Source: Asterochloris sp. CNOR1 (lineage: Eukaryota; Chlorophyta; Trebouxiophyceae; Trebouxiales; Trebouxiaceae). Taken from it: DNA of 64,000 bases. The position numbers were made by a program, and so were the translations under genes. The notes below the pieces were generated by a model that made no database searches, had not been told where the DNA came from, and worked only from the letters and a program-made list of their open reading frames with translations. Location of the stretch: the NCBI GenBank assembly GCA_963969365.1, contig OZ017751.1, positions 434,001-498,000 of the forward strand, given 5' to 3'. Shown piece by piece: positions 34,140-46,500 of this stretch (the stretch's first letter is position 1; every line of letters starts with the position of its first letter).

Positions 34140-37100
34140 TTATAACGCCAGCTCGGCAATTCGAGCATGAGAGCTGATGGCCTGAGAGCCTATCGACTGG
34201 AAGCCACTCAACAAAGCGCTGCTTTCGGCCCCATGCAGGACGGCAACGGCATCGGCCAGGACAACAAGGTCCAGGGTCATAGGGTATGCAAGGACCTGCA
34301 GACCAGGCAGAGGGAGACTGAATTGCATGCCAGCATTTGACCCCAGGCTCAGCAGGCAACACCTTCTGAGCATGGACGTGGTTCGCAAACATAAAGTAAG
34401 CACTGCATCTCAATGCATCAGATGTTGAGCTCACTGTGGCTTCTGCAAGCTGAAAGGGGGTCAGACATTTGCGAAACATGGTGCTCTGCAGCTTCTGCCA
34501 TGCCATCTGCAGGCAGCAACAGGGTAGGTAAGAGCCAGCTTGCCTGGCAGCATAAGGCAGGGCAGAGACAATGCTGGTAGACTTACCATTTCCTGGGTCA
34601 GCACCTCATTCAGAAGAGCTGCCCCTTTGGCAGCAGTGCCAAACCCCACTGCAGCAGCCTCACTGCTGTGGACTTTCTGCTCTGAAAGCTGCAGGAGTGC
34701 AGAAGCAAGAATTGAGGTGGCAGGATCCTGCACTCCCGAGCGCAAAAGGACATCTTGCTGCTCAGCCAAAGCCCACAGGGCGGCACGACTCACCTTGCCA
34801 AGGGTGGCGCAGATCATAGTCCTCTTGGCAACCAAGGGCTCTGTAGCCTGCATGACACAGCCCGAACTCAGCAAGGAGGCGGACTTTGACCAGATGCTGC
34901 CGAGCTGAGGCTGCATTAGGAACAGCTTTGTGCTTACCTTCTTGTAGTGCTTGAAACACTCGATGATCTGAAGTTGCTGATCCCTGGTCAAGCGCAGGTG
35001 GGCCTGCAGCATCGCCAGGAGGCTATCACCAAGCTGTGGAGGCTTTAGCACACAATTCTGAACACACATGCCGCCTCAGCAAGCACCTCTTCAGGCAGCA
35101 CAGACCAGCTGTGCTTGTCTTTGAGCCACACAGAATCCAGGCGCGATATGAGACACAGATGTAGCTATAATCCGGGGGTTACAACAGGTGAGGACATCTC
35201 AATTGGGTTCAGTGACAACGAGCCAGCACGCCATGCTCTGCACCATACTCTGCCCCATGCTGCACAACCCTGTGGCAGCAGCCAGGCTGAATGGTACTGA
35301 GGTACCAGCTTAACAGACATGCTGAGCGTTCTGACCCCAAAAGGTGCAGCCAACCTGCTTGATGCTGGAGATCAGTCTCTGTTTTTCTTTCCTTTCTGCT
35401 TGCGCATGAGCTGCTTGCAGGACGTGCTCAATGCTCTGCGCCCACCGCTCCTGATTGTCACACCACCCATGGTCACGCCTCCACACAGGCACAGACAAAC
35501 CCTCCAGGCAGTGGCCCAGGTTCCTTGCACACAATAATGGACTCCAGTGCTTCTCGACTGACCACAAGGGATGTCATGGGTGGCGTCTCCTGGGGCACAT
35601 CCTCCAACTTCTCGCACAGCAGCTGCCGTATGTTCTGCTTGCCGCACACGGTCATGGCCGCCGCCCCCCAGTTCCCGCACTCGTTCATGGCCTCTGTGAT
35701 GTCCTCGACCACGGGCGAACGATCGTCGCCCCCGGCATCCGCAAGCATGCTGGCAAAACGGTTTATGAAAGCCTGCACGGAGCAGTGACCTCAGAACACC
35801 GCCATGCAGGCTATGGGTCGGCAGGGCAGCCGCCTGGGAACCATCAGGTGGGCAAAGCATGAAGGCCGGAAAGTGTGATGCTGATAGTTTTGCAGGCAGA
35901 ACTTCCATCAATCCGAAAATCCCCTCGAACCCTGTTGGATTGCCCGGGCACCTGGTGTCTCCCAAGTTGGCCATAAAGAAGGGGGTGGCGGGGGTGTGGT
36001 GTGATATGCAGCAGGTCAAAGGCTGAGAAGGCAGCTGCAAGAAGAGGCATGTCTGTAGGTAACGCATCTGATCCAGCACCCAAGAAGGGTAGTGGGAGCA
36101 AGCCCTCCTTGTAGGTCTGCTGGTGCTGGGCTGCGCCGTGCGGATTGCGTGCCCAGCAGAAACCGCTCACCCAAGGGCAGCCTTAGGCACACCCCCTGAA
36201 AGGCTGCTGCCACAGCAGGCATCCATACTGTCCTCAGCCCGCAGGTCTGACATGGCCCACCTGGTACGTTTGGCGGGCCAGTCTGCCCTTGAAGCCGTGA
36301 GACTGGCCAGCAACCTGCCACCAGCCTGACACAGCCCACCTTGTATGTCTGACGGTGCTGGGCCACGCTCATGCGCATCATGTCGCTGATCAGGAACTGG
36401 CGCTTCTCCTGCCCCAGCGTGCGTATGGTGACGACTGCGTTGGGGCTGAAGGGCGCGTCCCGCGAGTACTCAATCATCTCTGTGCACACGCTGCTGTCAG
36501 GGATCTGCACCCAGCAACAGGGAAGCTATCTCTGCAGTTGTCTGTCAGCACAGCAAGCCCCAAGTGCTCCCCCACGCCTGTGCATCTGGAATGGACATCC
36601 TCAGGACATTGCAGATGCCTTGCACATGGTTGGTCCGCTACTTGTATGCACTGGGTGCTGTAGAGGCCCTGCAACCAGCATGAGCTTGCATGGAGGCAAG
36701 CCTGGTGCCTTGCGGGAAGGCGCCCCGCGTGCTGCTCCGCCTTTGGATGTTGCTCAAGTCATTCCTGTTGGTGCAGAGTCGCGATGCAGACCCGCACCTG
36801 CGGCTCCCTGGACCCGTTGACCACCATGGCCTTCTCCAGCGTAGCGCTGCGGGAGCTAGCCACCTGTTTCAGCCTGAGGGCCTCCTGCAGCTGGCTCCGC
36901 AGGCTGGCAATCTCCTGCTGCTGCTCCTGCTGCTTCATCTGCAGGCATCAGCCAGCCAGGCAGGGGTAAGGGTCTGCAGCGTTGTCACAAACGAACACGA
37001 GACCTTGGCCCTCAGCATGCGCCACAGGCACTGTTGCGGGCAGAGTTGGCCACTGACTGCCACGCATGGGGGACGGCCAATTGCTACAGCATGCCAAGTG

Positions 37101-38880
37101 CTCCTCCTGCTGCTGCTGCTTCATCTGCAGGTGCAAGTAAGTTGTCACCTGCCGTGGCGGCTGCACTGGCCTTGGATCAGCTGAAGCATGGACAGCTGTC
37201 CTGCCGTTGCTCTGGCTGCTGTCGCAACAGCGCGGGCAGCGTCGGTGGTCGACGCTTGCTACAGGGATCTTGTGGGCATGCCTCTCAGGAGCACTCGCAG
37301 GACACCAGGATGCACATCCCCCAAAGTAGATGGGCTGGCCTCTCAGGCCCACACAAAGCCCACCGAGAAGGATGCGACTGCGTGGTCCCTGGAAGCTTAC
37401 AGGCAAGCCCCCCACCTGGCAGCCAATCAGCATGACCCCACCTTCTGCTTCTGGCGGTGCCTCTGCTGCGCCCGCTTGTTCTGCTCTGCTTTGCGCAGCA
37501 CCCTGGCCTGCGTATCCCCCAGCGCCCCCTTCAGAATTTCGTCCTGGCTCTGGCTGCTGTTGCTGGAGGTGCGCGCAGGCTCGGCCACTTGCACAGGCGC
37601 CCCGCCTACACTGGAGACCGGCCCTGCTCCCTGGCTTGGCGCTGGCCCAGCTGTGCCCTGAGACACAGCCTGAGACGCCGCTTCCCCTGCAGCCGACAGA
37701 GATGGGCAACACCTGAGCTGGGGGGCACTTGCACAGATGTTGCTGGGTGTGCACTGGCCGCCGGCCCCATGCACTGCCCCACTGCTGGCCCAGCCGTGCC
37801 AGGCCCAGCTTAGTACTGAGGCGCTCTCCCAGCAGCAAGCAGAAACTGAAATGCCTGAGCCAAGAACCAGCTACAAAGAGGTTGCTGTGCTTGCACTGGA
37901 CACGGGCCCTGTACACTGGCTCACTGCTGGAGACGGCCATGCCCTAAGACACAAAACAGGACACCATCCGATATGCAGCCAGCAGGTATGGACGCCTCTC
38001 AAGTTGGAGGCCATCGGCATGGGTGCTGTGCCTGCACGGATGCCAGGCCCCCGTTCAACTACACTGAGTGAGCCCACAGTTGCAGAGCGGAGACCATTGT
38101 TCAGCATGCAATAGGCTCCCCCGGGGCGCCATGTCAGTGCTTCCCACACGCCTGAGACCCTTCAAGACCTGACCCCAGAACTGAGACCCTTCAAGTCCGC
38201 GACTCACCGCTCTGATCGTCAAAATGCATAGCTTGTGCTGCTGGAGAGCCCCAATGAGATTTGCTGGTGGGCAAGCTACCCCAGGTTGCCATGCCGCTGC
38301 TTGGGATGGAGCCCTGCTCTGAGGGCTGCTCCTCGTCTGACACGCTGACCACGGGGGGCAGGCAGGCCACCAACCGCTTCTGGGAGTTGGAGAGGCTGGG
38401 CAAGCCTGAGAGGGAGGGAAGCTGCATGCTGAGGCCCTGGGACGCCATGGCCTCACTGCCTGGCCCTTCCACAGGCTGCAGACCTGCAGCAGGCAAAGCA
38501 CATTCGGGTTGCAGCACAAGCTGCCTGGGACTGCCGTTGAGAAGGTGCAAGCAACTTGTCACTCTTGGCACAGCTGCAGCTCATACACTATGCTGAGACA
38601 TCGTTCATCTGACAGCACTGGCAGGGCAAGCACCATGCAGATCTCAAGACAGCAAAACTTGAGCGGTACCTTCCATAGACATCGCAATGGCATTTGCAGG
38701 CACCACGAGGTGCTCCATGCCGCAAGCTGGCTGTGCCTGAAAGCCAGAGAGCTCCGCTGGCTGCTCCAGTTTGTATTCCCACTCCTCGCTTGTCAGCATC
38801 TGCAGGGTCTCATCATCCATGCCCCAGTCAGGAGAGTCCCTCTGCAGCTGAGGTACAGGCATGTTTGTGAGAGTGCTCAT
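34140..38880 (-). CDS. bZIP transcription factor
   Basis: The start at 38880 (MSTLTNMPVPQLQRDSPDWG) opens an acidic, Gln-rich N-terminus. A Ser/Pro-rich exon (about 38500-38205) follows. The basic region is on the exon ending near 37440: VLRKAEQNKRAQQRHRQKQK, fitting the N-x7-R/Q bZIP consensus in a divergent form (NKRAQQRHR). The zipper continues on the exon at about 36943-36795 (MKQQQQEEIASLRSQLQEA, then LRLKQVASSRSATLEKAM). Downstream helical exons of unknown fold are SVCTEMIEYSRDAPFSPNA (about 36500), INRFASMLADAGGDDRSPVV (about 35770), SIEHVLQAAHAQAERKEKQR (about 35430) and LLAMLQAHLRLTRDQQLQII (about 35020). The end (LLSGFQSIGSQAISSHARIA near 34170) is inferred. Chlorophytes have many such bZIP proteins with long unannotated C-termini. 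The plant DOG1 domain is not evident. Confidence 0.75.
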
Positions 38881-39145
38881 AGCTAATATCGGGCCCCAGG
38901 CTCAAGATCTTTGTGAATCGCTAACGGTTGAGTATACACCATCCAATGCTGCCCAGACTTGCGTTAGTTCAGATCGCTTCAGGGACCTTCTCTGCCAGAT
39001 CCGGTTTCAAAGAAAGCAAACCTGAGACCGCAGCTGCTGCAGCAGGTGGTTTGCTTTCAGGCCAGAAACGATTTCCAGCAAGTCAAAACGAGGGATGAAA
39101 TGGGGTGGGCCTTTTCAGGCGCAATGCTCAGGACCCAGAGATCAG

Positions 39146-42100
39146 TCAGAAGTTAAAGCTGAATTTGGGAGCAGCTTGACAGGTGCTGGCCTCTAGTGTT
39201 GGCCTGAACAGGCTCTGTAGCCCTGGCGCTTTAGCCTTGGGCGTAATGCTGTCGAGCGCCTTCTTCAAGATCTACAGACAAGGTGAGGAAGTGCTGAGGA
39301 GAGCATGGATGGGCCCAGCAAAGGCCAGCGACCTTTGCAACAAGCAATGTGGTTGCATATGCTCAGAATGTGAGAAGGCATGTTGTACTTAAAGCAACTG
39401 CATGCAGGCCCTCAGGATGTGCAGCAAGCCAATACTTGAGGGTGTTTCTGCTCCAGCGCGACAACAAATCTGTGGTACAAGTCTGCCCTCTCCTCAGGAG
39501 CGCAGCCCGACACGAGCTGCCTACTGCCAGTTCTCAGGAAGCGCAGCACATGGGGGAGGTTCACTGCGCTGACAAAATTCTGGGTGACAGCTGTTGTGTT
39601 GTCCTGCAGCCAGATGGGCAGCCGTGGTATGCAACCTGCTGATGTGGCAGGGGCTGCGGCACCAGCAGGGCCGAGAAGGGCCGGCAGGCAGGCTTCAGAC
39701 AAGGTGGCCACCAGCAATCAAAGGGTTAGGTGATGAAACAGCGCTCTACCACCTTCAGGCCGCGCCTGCCACCCAAGGCATTTCCTGAAACCAGGCACAA
39801 GTCGCACCTCTAGATTGAGGGCCAGGTGCCACCACCCCTTGGGGACAAACAGCACCTCCCCAGCCCTCACAATGCCCTCAACTGGCCTGAGTTCCTTGGC
39901 ATCCTCATAGAAGTTGAGGAACCACTCGATTATGGACACTGGGGACGCCACATCCACGCCGTCTGGGCTTGCATGGACTCCTGCAATGGACAGGGGCAGC
40001 AGTCAGGCGTGGGCGGCCAGTTGCAGGCAGGCTCCTGGTGTGGGTGATAGGTGCTGTGGGAAACAGAGGTAGTCCAAGCACCGGCCCTTTTCAGCTGTGC
40101 GTTTACACCTAAACAAAGCGACCTGCAGTTGCAGGCAGGTCCCTGGCATGGCAACAGGTTCTGCTGGAAGCAGGGGCAGTCCTGGCGCCATCCGTTGCAG
40201 CAGCACGGATACGCTCTCAGGAGCGAAATGGTCATGTATAACGTCTTCGTCATACAGTTCAAAGCTCCTTGCAGGGCTGTGGCTGCTTGCTTGAATTGAT
40301 GCACGCTCTTCAGGCCTCATGACAACATGAAACCCATGCTTCACCTGGCGGCAGGATATGGGGCGGGAACAGGACCCACTTCTTGCTGCCTGAGACGACT
40401 GCATTCCAGGCTGAGGTGCTATTGGGATCCTGCACAGCAGCGTAACCTGCATCTGAATGCTGCCAAGCTGCTGTTTCTCAGCATGGACCGCACATGGTGC
40501 TGCCACTGAGTGTTGACAGGGGGAGTCGGCAGTCAGCAGTGAGTGTGGCTAGAAGCAAACCTGATGGTCTAGCTGCTGCACTGTGCACGTATAACTTGGC
40601 TGGAGAAGTGTAAACACTGTACCTGGTGAAATGTGCTCCCAGAACGCTTTGCCCCCACAATGAGCCACCGGAAGTCTGGTCGGGACGGCCCCAGCACAGA
40701 GAAGAGGTCCTCAGCAAATGGTGCAGGCACCTGCATCCACCCAGCTGGTGCTCTCAGCTCTCAGCTTCAGGTGTTGTACTTGCTGAACGCCGGAATATTT
40801 GCCATATCTGCAGGCACCGCTGTCCTGCACAGCCTGTTGCGCCCACAGCTGCACAGTGAGCTTTATACAAGCTGTGCCAGCAGCTCTAAATAGGCAGCTT
40901 TGCAGGGCTGCACTGGAGCCAAGCTGTGGCTTCAACCACAGCTGGCAGGTACAAATGATCAAGTATCGCTGGAGCTGTGCCAGCCCTGCACAGCAGCTGC
41001 ACAGATGCAGCAGGCAGAGCCCAAGCTGTTGGTGCTCTGCACCAGCGCAGGACAGGGCCATCAGATGCAGCGTAGCCTGCCAAGCCAGAGTCTCCAACGA
41101 ACGACCAGGAATGGTACCCCAGCCCACAAGGGCGCAGCTCATTCAAATTGTGCCAGTTGAAGGGCATTGTCCTGTCAAAGGGGTGGGCGTAGAGCAGGGC
41201 CACCAGCGGCAGACGCAGTTGCTGTGCCAGCAATCCCAACTCCTGCCCTCCTGCTCGCGCACACCTTGAAGTCATCCGCTAGCTGGGGCGCCTTGTCAAA
41301 AGCGTGCTTGTCAAAGAGGTAGAGTGGCATCTCGTCCATGGTTCTGGAGCAGTACTGCTGGAATCTGGCAAAGTCCATGGCATAGTTCCCCACCAGGACA
41401 CTCTGACCAGCAAAGGCTTCCTGCAGATGCTGGGGTGTCCACTTGCGCAGCCCAGGCCAGTCTGCAGCCTGCACACAGACAGTGTGGGCATCTGTGCAGA
41501 TGTCTGTGAACATGGTCTGAAGTGCTGTCACCACAGTCAGCTGAGCAGATGTCTGCCAAGTGTCATGCTCATTGCTCAGCTAGGCAACTGGCCAAGCACC
41601 ATGGCTCAAGCACCAACAGCTGCCGCTAGGAACCCTCAGATGGCCTGTACCCTCTCCGCATATGGGATGCTGCTCACAGGACAGCAGGCAGGCCGCCGGG
41701 GCACCAAGCAAATTCTATTGTCCCCCAAGATGCCAGCTTCATGGTCAAGCTAGCATGTACCAGACTGGGCAACACAGCCCTGTCCCAATGCAGCAGGCAG
41801 CCTCGACCCTTAGGTCAGCACCAACACTGTGCTGGTGTGACGTTCAACCCGTGCAAAGCCAGCAGGTGGCCTCACCCCATCTGTCAGCACCACAGGGTGG
41901 TTGGGTGCCTCATACTCCGTCTGGAACTGCTGCAGGCTGAGGCCGGCACGCCGTGGCAGGGACTCGTGACTCAGCCACTCTTGCCTCAAGGGCACTGTCG
42001 CACAGTGCCATGGCTGGTACAGCAGGTCTGAGAACATGCCCCGCACCCGCAGGGGGCCCTGCAGACAAGTGTGCAAGCGTCCTGAGTCTCTGCACCCTGC

Positions 42101-43230
42101 AAAAACATCAGAAGCCGCTGGGGGCCCGCAGGAAGCCCTGCCAATATGGTGTTGCCACAGCCAGGCACAGACTGCAGATGAGCGGGTTGCTGCATGCATC
42201 TCTCGTGGCAGTTAAAGGCTGGACTGCACAGGTCAGCTATGCGTCTCTGCCGAAAATCCTGTAAGGCGCCTGCGGAGGGGGCTGCATGGCAGGCATCAGC
42301 TATTGGACCTGCTTGCTCCTGCAGGGCATTTGCATGAGACTTTGTTGATGATCATGAGGACACATGCACACCTTCCCAGGGGCCTTTGTACCTGGCAGGT
42401 GGTGCATAGTGACACATAGAGGTGAGGCAGCAGGGGGCTGCAGATGGTTGCTTGGCACATGCCCTCCAAGCAAGAAAGCACCGACGAGACAGTGCCAGGG
42501 GCAGGCCCTGAGTGGGTCACAGACAGACCGCACCTTGCGAGGGGTGGCAGCACCTGGTAGGTTGTGGTTGGCCTGAAAGTAGGTCTGCCGCCAGCTGCTC
42601 TGGAAGCTGAAGCTGCCCTCAAGCTCCTGCGCAACACAACATGCCACAGGCTTGGGCCATACACTGTGCCAATCGCACTGGCAGCGGGGTCCTCTCCTGC
42701 AAAGCTTGGGTACAGTCCAGCTCTCCGCCCCCTTCACATGGTCAACAGATGATGTCACCTCTAAGCTCCTGCGAGGTGCAGTCCACAATGAGCTCAAAGA
42801 CAGAGCCGCAGAGCTGCAGCAGCTTTTGTCAGCGAGGAATAATGGAGCTTGCTCAGAAGCTGACATCCCACTGTGAGGCCTTCAACCAGCTACAGCTGCA
42901 GGCCCAGAAGCCTGAAGCACTAAGCCACGTCGTACTGTCACATGGAGCCTTAAACATGTGGAAGGGCCATGTCGAGAGAGCAAACAGGATGCTGAGAGTC
43001 TACTGAACCGCGATGCTTGTTGCACATCGACCGCATGAGGCCACTCCACACAGTACAAGGCCCACCTCCAGCACCAGCGTCCGCCACAGCTCCTCGTGTT
43101 GTGCGAAGCAGTACAGCGCCTTGCTGACGCAGCTGAGGCAGGCCAACTGGGCTGCCTCAACCTGCGCCAGCAGGTGCAGCAGCAGCTCATCGCTCAAAAC
43201 AGCCAGGTCACCCAGGCCTGCAGCAGCCAT
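39146..43230 (-). CDS. F-box and JmjC-domain protein (JMJD6 / At1g78280-like)
   Basis: A Fe(II)/2-oxoglutarate dioxygenase fused to an F-box. Exon 1 (43230-43066) starts MAAAGLGDLAVLSDELLLHL and continues VSKALYCFAQHEELWRTLVL, a clear F-box for Skp1 binding. The JmjC part follows over many exons: FQSSWRQTYFQANHNLPG (about 42600), GMFSDLLYQPWHC and EYEAPNHPVVLTDG (about 42040-41890), WTPQHLQEAFAGQSVLVGNY (about 41440), DLFSVLGPSRPDFRWLIVG (about 40700), DPNSTSAWNAVVSGSKKWVL (about 40430), EGIVRAGEVLFVPKGWWH (about 39850) and DNTTAVTQNFVSAVNL (about 39590). The last is the conserved AVTQN strand. The upstream iron ligands (H-x-D/N-P) are compatible with the DPN motif, and the distal His is in KGWWH. 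The C-terminus reads APKFSFNF before a stop at 39148-39146. Substrate unknown; JMJD6 relatives hydroxylate lysines. Confidence 0.86.
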
Positions 43231-43591
43231 GGATATGATGTACATGGATGTTGACAATGATGAAGGAAGGTCCCCAGCAAGAAGGCATCCAGGAGCAGTC
43301 ATGCCACTGCAACCTTGAATAGTAGACCACCTGTGCTTCGGATTTGTGGGTCTCTGTAGGCAAGGGAGTTTCCCCAAGGCTGCACGCCCTGAGGGTGCCC
43401 TTGAGCTTCCCGCTCGCCCTTGTCATCCTGTTCATGCTCTCGTTTACGCTTTCTGGCCATGTACAACTGGGCATGGATTCAGAGTCCGCATCATCAATTC
43501 TGCTCTCACACCCTGCACAGTGGGACCGCTAGCACCGGGCCAGGGGGGCTATCAGCAGCCAGTAGGTCATTGGTCTGTTTACCCCCCCACC
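43231..43591. promoter_or_regulatory. Divergent promoter region, JmjC / EGF-RING genes
   Basis: Divergent start codons at 43230 (-) and 43592 (+) leave 361 bp for both promoters. No TATA box or conserved motif stands out. Confidence 0.4.
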
Positions 43592-46500
43592 ATGCCCTTG
43601 ATCAGACATGCCATTGCTGTTCGGATTGTAATAGCATGGCTTCTTACCACCACAGGTAAGCCTGGAGCTAGCAGTTCCAGCTTTACACCCTATTCTTGGC
43701 CAGAGCCCATGCTCGTTGACACACATCGTTCACATGTGCAGCCATGCAGCTGGCAAGAGGGGCATATTGCCCCTCAAATGTCAGCATCAGGGCAGATGGC
43801 AGCACATGGCAAGCATTGCCTCTTGAGCCTGGCTGTACCCAGTACCTATCAATTCCCACAGGCGCCTGCAGCGGAGTGGATCCGTGAGCACTGCTGCCAC
43901 CCTGCAGACCTGCAGCTCTCATCAATGTCTGATCGTCCCCATTGCTGAATGCTGGAGGCGGGATGCCACGCCTGCAGACCTTTGTGCAGTTTGGCATCCT
44001 TCAGCTGCAGACAGTGGTCCTGTCATTTCTGCCCACGCTTCTGCAGGCCCTAACTGTCTGTGCCGCCCCTGCAGACACTTTCTGCACTTTGAGATGTGGG
44101 ATCTGGATCAGGTGGGGTTGAACAATGGCATGGGCAGCCCCGATGACCCGACAAGGGCAGACCCTATCTTGCTGATGGCAAAGGGGTACCTCCCCAGCGT
44201 TGGGTTCAGAGATTTCAATGACCCATCCAGCTTCTTCTTCAGCCCCTACTCTGCCCTCAGTGACACTGTTGGCTACCAGCTGGAGCGCCCCTACATGCAC
44301 ATCCAGACCAGGTCAGGTGCCCCCATCGCTGTACTGGCTGTTGTGCTGCCATTGGTCTCGATTCTCAGGGCATGATGGCACGCACCCATGCTGCTGGCTT
44401 GATGCTGCCTGGCCAGCTTCTGGCAGCACCGCTGGTGCCGAGCATGTGCCATATAAAGCCTGGTCGACTTGCAGCACCTCTGACTGCACAAGCACATCTG
44501 ACACGATGCCAGCGGGCAGTGCTGGCAAGGCATCACTCCTGCCTGACGGCTGAAGTTGGCACACACACGGAGAGCAGATGTGCAAGCGCCATGACCTTCT
44601 GCCTGTCCACTGAAACCAGGCACCGGCCAACATACTGCAGCTTTGTCCTCACACCTGACGCTTTTGGCATCTAATTTCCAGTTCAGACAGCTCTTGCCCC
44701 GCCTGCAGCTATTCAGCTACCACCCCCTGCTCAGCCCAGTGCCCCCCAACAGCAACCAACCCCAATCAGTGGTGGGTGGCTGTCCAGAACACCCCATTCA
44801 CAGCGAACACCCTGACCTACCAGATCCGAGCCAGCTGCAGCGCACAGCCCCAGTGCCCCAGCCCTGTGCTGGCCACTGGCGGTGCAAGAATGCCCCTGGC
44901 ACAGTGCTCAGCACATGGGCAGTGCACCGGCCAGGACGATACCTGCACAACAGCTGTGAGCCTCCAGTTGCTTGCTTTCTTGTTCTGCTGTCCTGAGCCA
45001 GACGCAGCTCACAGCACCAGTGCCGCTGGCACATGGGTGACGCACCGGTAGTCCACTGGCCAGGACAGCACCTGCATGGCTGCCGTGAGCCCAAGGCAGT
45101 GCTGACTGCGGTGGCACCCTGCAGAGCGCCATCAAGCATATGCTGCACTGCAGTTCCGCCCTGCAGTCTCTCACCCTCGCTCTCCGCATGGACCTGCAGA
45201 ATAATATTGACTCTGGGCGCTGTGGGGCGTGCACCTGCGATGCAAATTGGGGGGATGTGGGCTGCAACATGCCCACGCCTTTGCTTGACTGGAGCGTCCC
45301 CACTCAGGGAGCCCAAGTGCCTCCCGGCAGTTGGCAGTACTTTAGCATCCAGGTGCGCCCTACAGCCTGTTGTGTAGGTTGTGGTCGATCACATCTCCAC
45401 ACAAGTCGGTGGCAGCCATCCAACAGTGAGTTTCCAGCACCAGTGAGCTCCAGTACCAGCAGCTGCCCTGCGGCTGCGCAGCCTGCCTGGCGCTGCAGCA
45501 CGCAGCCCAGAGCTGCAAGTAAGTACCTCTGCTGCTGCCAGTGCACGGCGTGGTCTCAGGCAGTGTCAGGCGCTGCCTTGCCCTACGCATGGCAAAGCTC
45601 TGTGATCATGGCAAGGGGTGCCGTTCTGCATTGCACCCTGCAGAGCCAGGTGCAATGTTGGTCAATGGCTCCCTGCTCATGACTCCTTGCCTTTGCAGCT
45701 GTGTGTGCGCAGCACCAAATCGAGCAGCCCGCTGTCAACTTTCTTCCTTAACACAGCTGTGCCTGCACAATGCATAGCCCCCTGCCATGTGTGGCCCACA
45801 AAGCCCTTGACAGTGCCAGTGTCGCTGCCATCCACTGCTGTGGCAGCCCATTGTGCACTGCATCATTCTCTGTGACAGCTCTGCCTGCTGCTTGCATGGT
45901 GCTTGCCATGCACTGCTCACAGCCCTATGCCACTACTGCCTGCAGCCGCCCTCCTACACCTTGCAACGTACCATCTGCATCATATGTGCGCGATCAGCAG
46001 TGCCCACACCTTTAAGAGCTGTTTGGCTGACACTGCCTCCAGTGCTTCTGGCAGCTGCCCTCCAGCGCATTATCTTCAGGGCCAAAGGGGCAGCCCATGG
46101 TGTGAGCGTTTTCAGTCAGTCTCAGCAGCAGCTGTGCCCCCTTCCATGCCTCCTGCCTGCCATGCATGACCGACAAGCTGCTTCTACTGTCTGCAGCTGC
46201 CGTCCAGCACCCCTGCCCAGCAGCCTACGGTGGGAGCTGTCAGCCTCGAGATGAATCGCACCCGCGGAGACGAGGTGCTCTTCCTGATGCCGGCCTCTGC
46301 CGGCCAGCAGCTTGGCAGCGTGCCCTCCCTAGTGAATTATCAAAACTACGCTGACAGCTCCAGTTTCATGGATCGCTCCGACAGGCACAGCTGCTTGCTG
46401 ACCAACCAGTCCGGCTTGTGAGTCAATCAGCACTGGCCAGATGGATCAACTGTTCCTCTGAGCATGGGCATTAACATCAAGGAGTTGGGCCTGTGCGTGA

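Noticed and set aside
36948-37940. Open frame of 330 codons on the minus strand
   Set aside because: It reads through bZIP introns in a different frame from the basic region and zipper. The domain-bearing frame with splice sites is preferred.
34939-38880. TGA-type bZIP with a DOG1 domain
   Set aside because: The C-terminal helices do not show the DOG1 spacing or motifs I would expect, so only the bZIP call is kept.
40100-40320. Extra exon in the JmjC gene (frame with MRPEERASIQASSHSPARSF)
   Set aside because: It could be coding, but it does not fit the JmjC core order and part of the stretch repeats nearby sequence. Left unassigned.
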